Shown here one piece after another: positions 46,434-56,887 of a stretch of DNA of 64,000 bases. Where the stretch lies: the NCBI GenBank assembly GCA_022701365.1, contig JAKUHH010000091.1:264867-328866 (forward strand), written 5' to 3'. The DNA is from Mycocentrospora acerina (lineage: Eukaryota; Ascomycota; Dothideomycetes; Pleosporales). A program made the translations under genes and the position numbers. The notes under the pieces were generated by a model. That model saw only the letters and a program-made list of their open reading frames with translations. It searched no databases and was not told where the DNA came from. Each line of letters begins with the position of its first letter. The stretch's first letter is position 1.

Positions 46434-47171
46434 TCAGTAGTCCTGTATGCCCGTCTCCCCTACGAGCACCTTCTCTTTTCCCTCGCCGTCCGAGTCAAAG
46501 TCGCTCTCCATGCTCTCAAACCACCTGTCCTGCAAATCCCTCTCCTCCTCTGGGTCATCATACTTTTGGCTGTTGTCCACCGTCTTGTACTCAAAGTCCT
46601 CATCAGCACCCCTCAGAAACCTCTGAGTCATCTCGTCGACCCACCAGGCCCTCCCTTCCTCTTTGGTCATGGGTATGTCGTCCTTGTCCTCCTCGACAAT
46701 CTGCCCCTGTGGCCCGCGGTTGTATACGAACAGCGAGTGGGGGTTCGGTTGCTGCAGGGCGTCCTTCTTGGCCTCTGCCCTCCACAAGTCCGTGGCCATC
46801 TGGCCTGAAAAGCCCTTGCGACGACCCTCGGCCTCGCGCTCGGTGGCGGTCTGGAAGCGGCGGATCAGGCGGTCGTAGAGAAGCGGGTCGGCGAGCTCGA
46901 GGGAGCTGTCAGAGAAGTAGTCGGGGTGCAGTTCGAGGTAGCGTTTGCGCCGGTTTTTTGCCGTGAGGTTGCGGCTTCCTTGGGGCGAGTAGATTTGCAT
47001 GGCTGTGTCTGCGGCGCCCATGGCTGTGTCCTGGTCGGCGTGGGGAGACTTGTTGCCGTCGGCGTTGGTGGGCGTAGTCACGGGGCTCGGAGGGCTCGCA
47101 GCGGTTGCATTCGCGTTGGCGGGGCGCAGAGTCAAGGGCGCCATGGCGGGGGAGTCGGGCAGCAAGGGCAT
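46434..47171 (-). CDS. CCDC97 / DUF2052 domain protein
   Basis: Single exon of 245 residues from the ATG at 47171 (MPLLPDSPAMAPLTLR); the open frame continues upstream but the text there is Arg-rich and unconserved. The N-terminal 70 residues are Ala/Pro/Thr-rich and disordered. Residues about 75-150, RRKRYLELHPDYFSDSSLEL...PLLYDRLIRRF then KGFSGQMATDLWRAEAKKDAL, form the DUF2052 domain found in CCDC97-like proteins. The C-terminal half is acidic (EEDKDDIPMTKEEGRAWW, DDPEEERDLQDRWFESMESD). Animal CCDC97 associates with the SF3B splicing complex; a similar nuclear role here is inference. Divergent from the spermidine-synthase-like gene, with 484 bases between start codons. Confidence 0.8.
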   Translation of the reverse strand: MPLLPDSPAMAPLTLRPANANATAASPPSPVTTPTNADGNKSPHADQDTAMGAADTAMQIYSPQGSRNLTAKNRRKRYLELHPDYFSDSSLELADPLLYDRLIRRFQTATEREAEGRRKGFSGQMATDLWRAEAKKDALQQPNPHSLFVYNRGPQGQIVEEDKDDIPMTKEEGRAWWVDEMTQRFLRGADEDFEYKTVDNSQKYDDPEEERDLQDRWFESMESDFDSDGEGKEKVLVGETGIQDY

Positions 47172-47655
47172 CGAAGAGGTTGCGTGTGTTCTGCTTGTAT
47201 GTGGCAGGACGGGGCCATGTCGAGACCCTGAAGCCGTTGGCCGTTGCCAATGACGCCACACGCCACACGCTACGCGCCTCGCCCGTCGTTGCCGCCTTCC
47301 CAAATCGCGTCCAGCACGACCCACCCCGCTCGCTGACTCGCCTGTTTCATGTGCGCTTCCACCATCTGGCCTCCTCACGTCTTTGTTTCCTCAGTCACTC
47401 TTTTCGTCGCTGCTTCCCTTTCTTGCCTGCTGCAGCACTTCCTCTGTCGGCCATTCGCAGGACGAATTGATTGCCCCGGTATTGCGGTCCGCGGCATAGA
47501 GAGCTTGCATATCTTCACTTTCCCACGCGTCTGGACATCTGGTCTTTTGGAACTCGCGACGCCGTCTGGTTGCTGGGACGCGCTGTATTTGGCTCGACAT
47601 TGAAGAGAGAGTTTGTTTCGAGCAAAAGAGATAGTAATTGGTCCTTTGAGTAGTC
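47172..47655. promoter_or_regulatory. Shared divergent promoter region
   Basis: The start codons of the CCDC97-like gene (47171, -) and the spermidine-synthase-like gene (47656, +) are 484 bases apart, so both promoters and leaders must lie here or overlap. CT-rich tracts occur near 47340-47440. No clear TATA box was found. Confidence 0.45.
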
Positions 47656-49455
47656 ATGTCTTCAAGACAAAAAACGGCCAAGAAGCCCGTGGCAGTCAAG
47701 GAGGTGGAGAAGCCAAGAGAAGCGCTGAAGACGACACTGCCCCCCAAAAAACCACTCTCCACGCCCGCAATCCTCAAGAATGTGGGACGAGCAATTGCGC
47801 TCTTACTCGTCGCTGGCGTCGCTTCTCCCGTCTCACAGCTCAACCTGTCTCCCGTCTATGGATCTATCCCTGCGTCCCTGCACCACAAATGGGTCACAAC
47901 CTTCACAGTCATCGCAGCTTTGGTGAATCGACGAGTATTAAGGAGATATGTATCTGCCTACGCCCCCGAGTTCATCGCCGTGATCGCCTTTTGGACCCCA
48001 GTTATCCAATGCCTCCTGTTCCCCTTCAGCAGCAAGCTAGGAGTTGAGTACGGGCCCCTAATCATCGAATCCCTCACTTATTTCCCGCTACTATTCCTGT
48101 CAGTATACACTGCAGGAAATTTGCTCGACTCCGTCGATCTATCACGCTTCAACCTCCCTCCTGCAGTAGGCGAGGTTGCTATCCCAGCAGCATCGTATTT
48201 CACCGTCTCCAGCATGGCCAATTTCGCCAGTGCAACACTACCCGGCATCGTCGGCTCACACGTATCTCTGACACGCATTGGCCTGCAAAATTTCCTCGCG
48301 TCCATCTCTGCTCTTGCCACACCCTCGCTCGCCATCTTCCTTGCTTTGCCCGCCCTCCTACACACTGTGGCACTGAACCCACACACTCCTTCTTCTTTCG
48401 CCCTCTCGCACGCAAATTCCTCCCTTGCTGCAGCGCAAAACTTCACCATTCTCGCTCGTCAGGAGTCCATAACTGGCTATGTCTCCGTGCTGGAAAACTC
48501 TGCCGACAACGCATTCCGCCTCTTACGCTGTGATCACTCTCTCCTCGGCGGTGAATGGCTCGTGACTCCCTCTGCGCACGCAAAAGGACAGCGTCAGCGT
48601 GAAACCATCTTTGCTGTTTTTGTCCTGCTAGAAGCCGTCCGACTCGTTGAGCCCCCTACCACCAGGGACCCAATCCCAGATTCCAAGAAGAAAGCACTAA
48701 ACATCGGCCTTGGAATCGGGACCGCGCCCAACGCCATGATTGCTCACGGCATCAACACCACCATTGTTGAGCTTGACCCCGTTGTCCACCAATACGCAAC
48801 AAAATACTTCAACCTCTCCCCTCAGCACACTGCCGTTCTCTCCGATGCCGTGGCCTTTGTCGCCTCTACCTCCGTCTCCCACCCGGGCTCGTATGACTAC
48901 ATTATCCACGACGTCTTCACCGGCGGCGCCGAACCTGCTGCACTCTTCACTACCGAATTCATGCAGGGTCTGTCTGATTTGCTCACTCGCGACGGTGTTG
49001 TAGCTATCAACTATGCTGGTGATCTTACCCTCGGCAGTACCAAACTCGTCTTGAACACCATCCATGCCGTCTTTCCCGCATGCCGCCTCTTCCGCGACTC
49101 TCCAGCCGCCGAAGATGCCCAGCCTGGAGATCCAGATTTCATCAATATGGTCATCTTCTGCGTCAAGACGCCCCGCAACCTCCCCACACGCGGTCCCTAT
49201 GGCACGAAAAAAATAGGAACTGCGCCTATTGCATTCCGCCAAGCAGCGCACAAGGACTTTCTCGGTAGCATTGCAAGGAGGAATTTCTTGCAGCCACGAA
49301 AAGAGCTCGAAGTCAAATATGAGTATACGCCCGGCGACAAGGTCATGGGGCAGAAGGATGTGGGCGAGCTGGAGAAGTTTCACGAGCAGGGAGCCGTGAG
49401 CCATTGGAGGATCATGAGGAATGTTTTGCCCGCTGGCGTGTGGGAGATGTGGTGA
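47656..49455 (+). CDS. Membrane-anchored spermidine-synthase-like protein
   Basis: Single-exon protein of 599 residues. Residues 1-35 are basic and Pro/Lys-rich. Five or six hydrophobic segments follow between about 40 and 245 (AIALLLVAGVASPVSQL, FIAVIAFWTPVIQCLLFPF, LTYFPLLFLSVYTAGNLL, SLAIFLALPALLHTVAL). The C-terminal half has a spermine/spermidine-synthase fold: ALNIGLGIGTAPNAMIAHGI for nucleotide binding, IVELDPVVHQYA with the acidic residue that would hold the ribose, and YDYIIHDVFTGG near residue 415. Whether it makes polyamines is doubtful; members fused to membrane segments are poorly characterised and may act as methyl- or aminopropyl-transferases on other substrates. No intron evident. 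Shares a promoter region with the CCDC97-like gene. Confidence 0.8.
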   Translation: MSSRQKTAKKPVAVKEVEKPREALKTTLPPKKPLSTPAILKNVGRAIALLLVAGVASPVSQLNLSPVYGSIPASLHHKWVTTFTVIAALVNRRVLRRYVSAYAPEFIAVIAFWTPVIQCLLFPFSSKLGVEYGPLIIESLTYFPLLFLSVYTAGNLLDSVDLSRFNLPPAVGEVAIPAASYFTVSSMANFASATLPGIVGSHVSLTRIGLQNFLASISALATPSLAIFLALPALLHTVALNPHTPSSFALSHANSSLAAAQNFTILARQESITGYVSVLENSADNAFRLLRCDHSLLGGEWLVTPSAHAKGQRQRETIFAVFVLLEAVRLVEPPTTRDPIPDSKKKALNIGLGIGTAPNAMIAHGINTTIVELDPVVHQYATKYFNLSPQHTAVLSDAVAFVASTSVSHPGSYDYIIHDVFTGGAEPAALFTTEFMQGLSDLLTRDGVVAINYAGDLTLGSTKLVLNTIHAVFPACRLFRDSPAAEDAQPGDPDFINMVIFCVKTPRNLPTRGPYGTKKIGTAPIAFRQAAHKDFLGSIARRNFLQPRKELEVKYEYTPGDKVMGQKDVGELEKFHEQGAVSHWRIMRNVLPAGVWEMW

Positions 49456-52400
49456 TTTTTCGCAGGACAAGATCTAGAGGTGTTGTGCTGTGGTAGGTTA
49501 TATGGCGTAGGTAGATGTTGATCTTGTCCACATGTCTGTCCATCCTTCAGGATGACAAACTGCAACCTCACTCCTGAAAACTACTAGCTACCCAATACTC
49601 CCTCCCTCCAACCTACTTCTTTAGCAGTTTCCATTCCCCTTCGCCTTTTTTTTTAGCACTTTATACGTCCCTATCATGCATGTCCTTGCACCCCCAAAAT
49701 AACCCCCGACTGAACACCGAATAACAACGCAAATACTAGTGAAACTTAATGGTAGATATAAACACCAACAAACCTTGTAGCCGCGAGTAACTACCTACCT
49801 CGCACCAAGAGCCGTATAACGTCTTGTCATACCTTGTCATCACACATCGCATCACGTCACATCACCTGAACTTTCCACTAAACAAGGTGGTGGTTATACA
49901 ATAAACAGCAAAGTAAAGGGATGGGGAATGGGGGTATGTCTGCGTCTGCGTCTCCAGGCTATAAACGCGCCAACTATGGTTTGACTCGGTGGTAGTAGCG
50001 GGCACGGATACATGGATCGGCATGTGTGCTTGTACTCGTGCTCTTGGCCATGGCCATGGTGTGAGGGGGTGTGCGTTCTGCACCCGGGGAGATCCGGTTT
50101 CATGGGCCGGGAGTAGAGGAGGTATTTGCGTTGTGTCGATCTGGGGAGGCGGTGCGACGTGTTGAGTTCTCTCCCTGCACGGGGTTGTGAAATGGCGAGA
50201 GGCTTGGCTGTGATGGCGGGTAGGTGGTAGTATTTTGGTTTTTGTGCAAGTGAGCGGGACTGTTTTTTTTTGGGTGAGGGGAAGCTGTTTGTGCAGGTGG
50301 GGTGAGAGATGGGAGTTGTGTTGTTTGGCTGTGTGGTTGGGATGAGGCTACAAGATTAAAGAGACAGGACTAAAAGGGGTCTTGTAGGTTGCTGATTGGC
50401 GCTGGTTACTGATCGGTCTTCCGCTGTAAGTTGCGGGAAGCTTGCTAGCTCGTGTTGATCTCCCTGGGCTCATGTTGATCTCCCTGGGCCTGTGTATCAA
50501 CCACATCGCGCACAGAGGTCGCACTGTTGGCCCCCCTTAAATGGGAGAAAGGGCACCCAACATCGCAATCAACACACCCGGAATAGTTCTGCCAAGATAC
50601 CAGATTCCAGCGGAACGAGTCAGTTTGCAGAAAAGAAGGGCGTTATTACACAAACTTTGTGCCAAGGTGATGCTCCCTCTTGGCACGATGCTCCGGAGGG
50701 AAAGGACTCAAGAGGTTATACGGATTCCACGTATTGGGGAGCTTGATTCCTCCAAGCAAATACTTTAGCAGGGAAAAGCTTCATTAAAAGCTTCCAGTAG
50801 TTGTGCATTGTTGGGGTGGTTTACATTGTGAAACGGATCATTCCCATGTTGTTGTCGTATATGCAGAAAGTGCAAGGTTGTTTGTTGATCCGCTGAAAAA
50901 AAGTAACGGAGTATACCAGAGAAGAAACCGGGTCTGTACGTATCTCAGCAAGGCTGTATTCGGAGGGTCCAATCCTGGCTTTCATAGGTGCATTCAATGT
51001 GCTGTTCGCGCCAAGCAGCTGATGCATCATCCTCTCACAGTTGCTCGAGTTTCAGTGGTTATCACTAGTGTCGTTTGATATGCAGTTGAGCAACTGGGTA
51101 TTGTCGCTAGCAACTTTCTGGGCAAATCCTGATCGAAGACGGTAGGTGGTAGTTGATTGCCAAGCGCGGAACACAGTGACGAATATTGCCCAGAACTCCT
51201 CCAGGCGCCAAGGGCGACACACTCAAGGTTACATTGCCAAGCTGGCAAAGTCGAAAACGGGATTCTTGTAAGACGGGTCTGTGTTCATGCAGGCACGGAG
51301 CAGCTGGTGCCGTGGAATTCTGAGATTGCTTCGTAGAGTTGGCTTATTCAAGATTGTGAGATTAACACACAGACTGGAGATCATTGGCGATCACGAAGAT
51401 GAAATGTATCCAGACACGGAAAACTACGGGGAAAGCCATGCGTCAGGTTATCTGAATTGAGAAGCAAAGAGGACTATCAAAGAGAATGCGGACAGTGTCA
51501 CGTTTCAACTTGCACATCGCAGACATCTTGGCCTAGAGACACGTAGGGCGATACTTGAGCCTGCCAAATCGTGTGACAAAGACGGCGACAGTGCGCGCGA
51601 CCTTGCACGGTGTCGATGGAGGTCTTGGCTGTGTGAATCCGGGGTATTGCGGCGCGACACCCGACATAGTGATGCCATGTGTCAGTGTTCTACCGTCTCC
51701 AAGACAAAGGTGCAGCCAGCTGCATACTATGCGTAGTACGAACATGCGAACGAACCCCCAAGCGCTGTGGGGGATCAGGATCAGGACCATGATCATGATC
51801 ATGATCACGATCATAATCATGGGACAGCCGATGCATCCAAGAGTAAGTGGGTATCAGAGACAGCCGTAAAACTAATGCTGTCGCGGTCTAGTTGTTCAGG
51901 TTTGGCCCGTATGTGCCTGCGAGAGAGGAGAGGAGACGACACCCCCACGCTTGCGGTCGCTTTCAGCGGCAGCCAAGCTTAAACAAAGCGCCACGGGCTG
52001 GGGTAAATGGGCGGCATCATGTTCAGTGATGAAAGGTGTTTGCGGCATTTTAGCTACACGCTCTGTGGTTGGTCTCAGCAAAAGACATGCTATGTTTCCG
52101 ATTCGACGGCCTGGTCGTTCAAGATGCGATGAGTGGTGCGGGTTCATGTTACACGAGGACACCTCAGCGGCGACCTTTGTGTGGCATCGTGGGGAAGAGA
52201 TTAGACCGTGTTTGGACGGCGTGAGCCATCAAGCATCCCGCAGAGTGCGATCGTCCTCGACGGCGACAGCTTGTTCGTCGTGGGGTCCGGGGTCAGGAAG
52301 AGAAGCTGGGCGAGTCCGTAGTCCAGTCTGGTCTGCAGGTGCACCAACAGCGGGACACGTGCATCAGCTAAAGTAGCGAATGCATGGACCGTCCACTCGG

Positions 52401-52925
52401 CGCTGCACCATTTTGCATCACTTTTGAAATCCTACATATGGGCCGTGGTCCCTGTCCCTCTGCAAGGCACTGTCTGGCTCATCGCTGTCAACGCCCAGGT
52501 TCCTGCATCCTCTGATTGAATCAAGCGGACCGAACAACGTCATTTCGTCTGAAGTGTTCCACCTTTCTGCTCTGCTCACAACCAACCGCGGTTTCGCAGG
52601 CTCGACACATCATTCAACACCTGGCAATCTTTTCCTCCCGCTCTCAGCTTCTCCCCTATCCCCTCAACCCACAGTACATGCACACATTTCCCGTGTATAT
52701 GGCTTCACCATTTCACAACTCTCCACTCTTACTTCTCCCCTCACAACTGCATTCGTGCAGTCTTCTCGAGGCCTTTTATCATCAGCCCAGCTCGCTTCAG
52801 CGGGCGTAGTGTGCCGCAGTTACTTCGCCAACGTACCATTACACAATTTTCCACATCCGGCAATCGCAGCTTGATGCACACACCGTTTGTTTTACCGCAA
52901 CCCCACACACAGCCTGCTTGTCACC
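49456..52925. other. Long intergenic region
   Basis: About 3.5 kb with no gene I can support. Overlapping open frames on both strands (50492-50768, 51533-52376) lack domains. It contains a GATCAT repeat at about 51772-51821, and its last 400 bases, CT-rich, form the promoter and leader of the kinase gene. Confidence 0.5.
51772..51821. repeat. GATCAT hexamer repeat, palindromic
   Basis: GATCATGATCATGATCACGA and neighbouring degenerate units form about eight hexamers. Each unit contains the palindrome TGATCA or ATGAT, so the repeat is nearly self-complementary and could form a hairpin. Confidence 0.8.
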
Positions 52926-55010
52926 ATGTCTTCAACTACCTCGCAGGCGTCCAACCGGCCCAGCTTCTTCAACACCGACTTTAATTTTTCCGCACGTTCA
53001 AAGAATCGTGACTCCCATTCGACCGAGTGCCGGACCCCAGTTGAAGAGGAGGACGAAAGCACCAGCACCGTAAGCGATCTCGGCGAACCACTCACCCCAA
53101 CAAGCCACACCAGCGAGAATAATCCATTTTCACATGACCCCGGCCACCATGGCTCTGCAGATAGTGCCATGGATACGCCGAAATCTGCAGTCACAAGCGA
53201 TATGCAGTCCAAGCCCTTATCAGGCGCCTCAACACACCCAAATGACGGGACCGTATCGCAAGATCAGCAGCAACCACCGGCAGGGAAACTGCGATTCGGG
53301 AGTCGCGTTGGCTTATTTGTTCGCAGCAAGTTTCAAAAAATTCAGTCAATCAAGGACAGTGCCACCCAATCAGACACTACAAATTTACGGGACACAACGG
53401 TCAATGTCGGAACCAACGCTGCAGGCACAGATGCAGAGAGGGCAGTTGGAAGCACAACAGCAGCGTTGAATGTTCCAAGGATAAGCCGCAGACTCAGCTC
53501 GTTCTCGCTCGCTATAAGTTCTGCAAAATCCTCTCGGGCAAACAGTCCTCCCTTCTCAACTTCACCCACCAGTATTGTCTCAACAGAGCACAAGACCCCA
53601 GAGAAAAGATCCAGACTCGACAGGAAAACACCATCGACCACAGCCTTGTCGAGTATGGCAAAACCACGTCCTGGGATCACTTGGGCTGCAAACGAAAACA
53701 AGAGCACGAAAATACACTCGTGGCTACGTCGGCCAGCAAGCACGGAGCTAATCTCACAAGTCGGAAAAGACCAGAACCAACACACCGCTGGCATGTTGAA
53801 CACCTTTTCCAAAGCGGCCAACAAAGGCGTAGGCACAAAGGCCCGTAGACTGAGCCTCCACTTACCAGACCAGTACATTATAGATTGGTGCGAGCTGGAC
53901 CGGGAGTTCAAGAGCTCAAGTCTGATGCCTGGAAAGAAAGGAAAGGTTCTGGGCAGGGGGGCCACTGCTGAGGTTCGCATAATGGCACGCAAACGAGCAA
54001 CCAAAGACGAGGAACTAGTCGCCGTCAAAATATTCCGCCAACGCGACCCAGAGGAAACAGAAGACGACTACGTCATGAAGATAAAGTCTGAGTACAGTAT
54101 TGCTAAAAGTCTTCACCACCCCAACATTGTCGAGACAGTGCGCCTGTGTACGAACCGTGACCGCTGGAACCATGTCATGGAGTTTTGTACATACGGCGAA
54201 GTCTTTTCGCTCGTAGAACGCAAGCTCTTTGCCCTGGGCGACGAGGGCTTCTATACCCTTAAAGATCGCCTTTGCTTCTTCAAGCAGCTGCTCCGCGGGG
54301 TGGACTACCTACACAGCCACGGCATCGCACACCGCGACATCAAGCTGGAAAACCTACTCTTAAGCAAAGACGGCCACCTAAAAATCTCCGACTTTGGCGT
54401 CGCAGAAGTCTTTAGCGGCGAGCACCCCGGTCTGCGCGCTTCGGGTGGCGAATGCGGGAAGAATATGGGTCCTGTCCGGCTCTCCTCCCCTGGTGTGTGC
54501 GGCTCCTTGCCCTATATTGCGCCCGAGGTACTCGAAAAGAAGGACGCATACGACCCCCGACCCCTGGACATCTGGTCCTGCGCCATTGTCTTCCTGACCA
54601 TGACTTTCGGTGGCTGTCCATGGCAGGCCGCAAAGCCGGAATTCGAGTACTACGCGCGTTTTAAAAAGGGGTGGGACGCGTGGCTTCTCGAGCATCCTGA
54701 GGGCAAAATTTCCAGCGAAACTGGGCTCCCCAAGTGTGGGAAACTGTTCAATGCTATTGACACGCCGTCGATCAAACTTCTCATGCTGAAGATGCTGCAC
54801 CCACTTCCGGCGAAGCGTATCACCATCCGCGAGGTCATGAAGACGGCTTGTGTGAGGAATATCGAGTGCTGCACCCCTGAAACATTTGACGATGAGCAGT
54901 GTTGCGTCGACGTGTCGAAACAAGGGACGGAGGTGACAAAGCAGTACCTGCATCACCATATTCCGCCAAAGGAAGCAAAGAGTGCTCATGCACCGTTTCG
55001 GCGTTCGTGA
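52926..55010 (+). CDS. Ser/Thr kinase of the Hal4/Sat4 (NPR/Hal5) family
   Basis: Single-exon protein of 694 residues from the ATG at 52926 in a good context (CACCATGTC). Residues 1-330 are a Ser/Thr-rich disordered arm with several basic RR-x-S sites. The kinase domain runs about 340-650: glycine loop GRGATAEV, catalytic Lys368 (VAVK), HRDIKLEN with Asp471, DFG with Asp489, and APE in GSLPYIAPEVLEKK. All catalytic residues are present. FCTYGEVFSLVER, GGCPWQAAKPEFEYYARF and MLHPLPAKRITIREVM mark the fungal Hal4/Hal5 group, whose yeast members stabilise the Trk1 potassium transporter and other permeases at the plasma membrane. An insertion between DFG and APE (HPGLRASGGECGKNMGPVRL) is usual for the group. 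Ortholog identity within the group is not resolved. Confidence 0.88.
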   Translation: MSSTTSQASNRPSFFNTDFNFSARSKNRDSHSTECRTPVEEEDESTSTVSDLGEPLTPTSHTSENNPFSHDPGHHGSADSAMDTPKSAVTSDMQSKPLSGASTHPNDGTVSQDQQQPPAGKLRFGSRVGLFVRSKFQKIQSIKDSATQSDTTNLRDTTVNVGTNAAGTDAERAVGSTTAALNVPRISRRLSSFSLAISSAKSSRANSPPFSTSPTSIVSTEHKTPEKRSRLDRKTPSTTALSSMAKPRPGITWAANENKSTKIHSWLRRPASTELISQVGKDQNQHTAGMLNTFSKAANKGVGTKARRLSLHLPDQYIIDWCELDREFKSSSLMPGKKGKVLGRGATAEVRIMARKRATKDEELVAVKIFRQRDPEETEDDYVMKIKSEYSIAKSLHHPNIVETVRLCTNRDRWNHVMEFCTYGEVFSLVERKLFALGDEGFYTLKDRLCFFKQLLRGVDYLHSHGIAHRDIKLENLLLSKDGHLKISDFGVAEVFSGEHPGLRASGGECGKNMGPVRLSSPGVCGSLPYIAPEVLEKKDAYDPRPLDIWSCAIVFLTMTFGGCPWQAAKPEFEYYARFKKGWDAWLLEHPEGKISSETGLPKCGKLFNAIDTPSIKLLMLKMLHPLPAKRITIREVMKTACVRNIECCTPETFDDEQCCVDVSKQGTEVTKQYLHHHIPPKEAKSAHAPFRRS

Positions 55011-55602
55011 GCGGTGATGGCTTGATTTTCCATGTTCTCTCTTTTTGTTTCTTTTGTTCAGCGAGGCATTGCGTAGCATTCATTGGCGTTGTGTAAATTT
55101 ATTAGATTTGTCAGTAATTGGACGGTTTGTCTGTTGGAAGTTTATGAATCCAACGACAACACTTGGTCGAGCGTTGGCGATATATCTGGGTGGTCGAGTG
55201 CGTATATTGCTCGACCATCATTAATCTATCAGCCCATCAATTCAAGTCATCTGTCTCCCATCGTATCTTGAAGTAGATTAGTTTGACGGAGATGAGTTAG
55301 GCCACACAAACCCCTACTGTCTTCCACATCACAATACAGTATTCCACCCCACCAACTAGTCCACATGTATGTAGGCTCCTAAGAACGTTACACGGATAAC
55401 AGCACTGTCCATTAAGCTCGCCCAGATCCGGGCTCGTACAAATTAAATATATCGCCAAGAAGGAGGAAACTGCAATTATGCCAGATATTAGTCTCCCATC
55501 AAAATCTGGCCCATATCCTGAGCCTGAACAGTAGAACCCGGGTATCAAAAACACCATGCCAACGCTAAATACAAAAAAGGTCGCCTCTCGCCGTCGTATA
55601 TC
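55011..55602. other. Convergent 3' intergenic region
   Basis: Between the kinase stop and the 3' end of the surface-protein gene. No gene; the small frames at 55297-55557 (-) and 55083-55271 (+) have no supporting feature. Confidence 0.5.
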
Positions 55603-56887
55603 CTACCGCCTCGCTCCAGGTGGCGTCGAAGACCTCACAGTGAGCTCCATTGGTGCACTTTGGCCACCCAAATCCGTTGGTGCATGCGCCCTCTCTGCGG
55701 CCTGCTGGTCGTATACGTCTCTCGCCGATTGTGGCACCTGGCCATATTGATGCGTCCCGTTGTAGCTGCCGCCAGAAAGCTCGGCAGCCTTGTTCTTGTT
55801 CTTCTTGCGTCGTAGGAGGAGCAGTATGCCGCCGAGGAAGACTGCGATGAGGACGAGGCCGCCGAGCGCTGCGCCGGCGATGGCGCCGGTGGAGAGGCCA
55901 GAGCTGGAGCTGGAGGACGATGAGGTGGGGGAGTTGGTAGAGTCGGTAGAGTTGGTAGAGTTGTTGGGGCTGGTGGAATTGGTGGAATTGGTGGATGAGA
56001 TGGATGAGTTGGACGAGGAGTTTGAGCGGGCAACGTTGGAGGAGAATAACATTTGTGTTGCGGCGTAGATTTCGGCGTTGTTGAGGAAGTTGATGGCTTT
56101 GCCGGGTTTCTTTTTGCATAGCTCGACAACCGTGGTAAGGACTGCAACTGGGTAAGTTTTGTATGGAGATGCTATTCTTGGATATGACCTACTATTACCC
56201 AAGATTGTCAGGCCTTGTTGATCGTGCAGACATGTCAGACACGACTCCGCATCTGATGCAAAGTTGCCGTCATTGTCGCAGAAATCATAGCTGCCAGGGT
56301 CTGATTTGATGTGGTAGTCTGCAGCCGTATAAATAGCCTGGCACTTGTTGTTGCATTGCTGGTTGATGGTAGACTTGGAAATGTTGGCATCACTCTCTTC
56401 TGCAAAGCGTCCGAAGATGCACCAGTCGACCGCTGCGCGATTATTGACTATTGAAACGTCAGCAAGCTCCCTACAAACGACGTGCATGCATATTTAAAAG
56501 GACTGTCGCATAGCTAATGCTTGTCCAGTCGTCCCAGTGCAACCTCCAACGTTCGCGAAGCTCCTCGGCACACTTACACAAAAACCATGTCGTGTCCCTC
56601 TCGTTCGATGTCGTGTCCGAGTACCGACTCCCCTTCAGACAGTTTTGACAGTCCTTGAACTTTTGCCCAACTTGTGTACTATTGCTGCCCACGTATTCCC
56701 AGTCAAAGCATGCGATATCCGGGTTGAATGTCAACGAATCGTCCCTGTCAGTCGCATTGCCAGTCTTGGGGTTATCGAGACATTTCGACGCGCATGGGGA
56801 GTCTGGCGCGACCTCAAGGGCTGAGCTGAAGGCAGCAAAGAAGAGTAGAACAGCAGCGGTCGTGGAGCGTATGCGTGAGCGCGACAT
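55603..56887 (-). CDS. Secreted-type single-pass surface glycoprotein
   Basis: About 367-384 residues. Exon 1 is 56887-56578; the intron 56448-56577 joins WFL-F-NNRAAVDWCIFG. A further 51-nt GT..AG intron at 56148-56198 is probable but keeps the frame whether removed or not. The N-terminus (STTAAVLLFFAAFSSALEV) is a signal peptide. A Cys-rich ectodomain follows (SPCASKCLDN, CQNCLKG, CNNKCQAIY, DFCDND, CLTCLHD), then a Ser/Asn/Thr stalk with many N-glycosylation sequons, one transmembrane helix (GAIAGAALGGLVLIAVFLGG) and a basic cytoplasmic tail (LLRRKKNKNK). The layout is that of fungal wall-stress sensors and related uncharacterised type I membrane proteins. No WSC domain is evident. Ligand and partner are unknown. 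Confidence 0.8.

Noticed and set aside
46051..46440. 130-codon plus-strand frame
   Set aside because: Starts with GTG, not ATG, and an equally long antisense frame covers the same bases; no domain.
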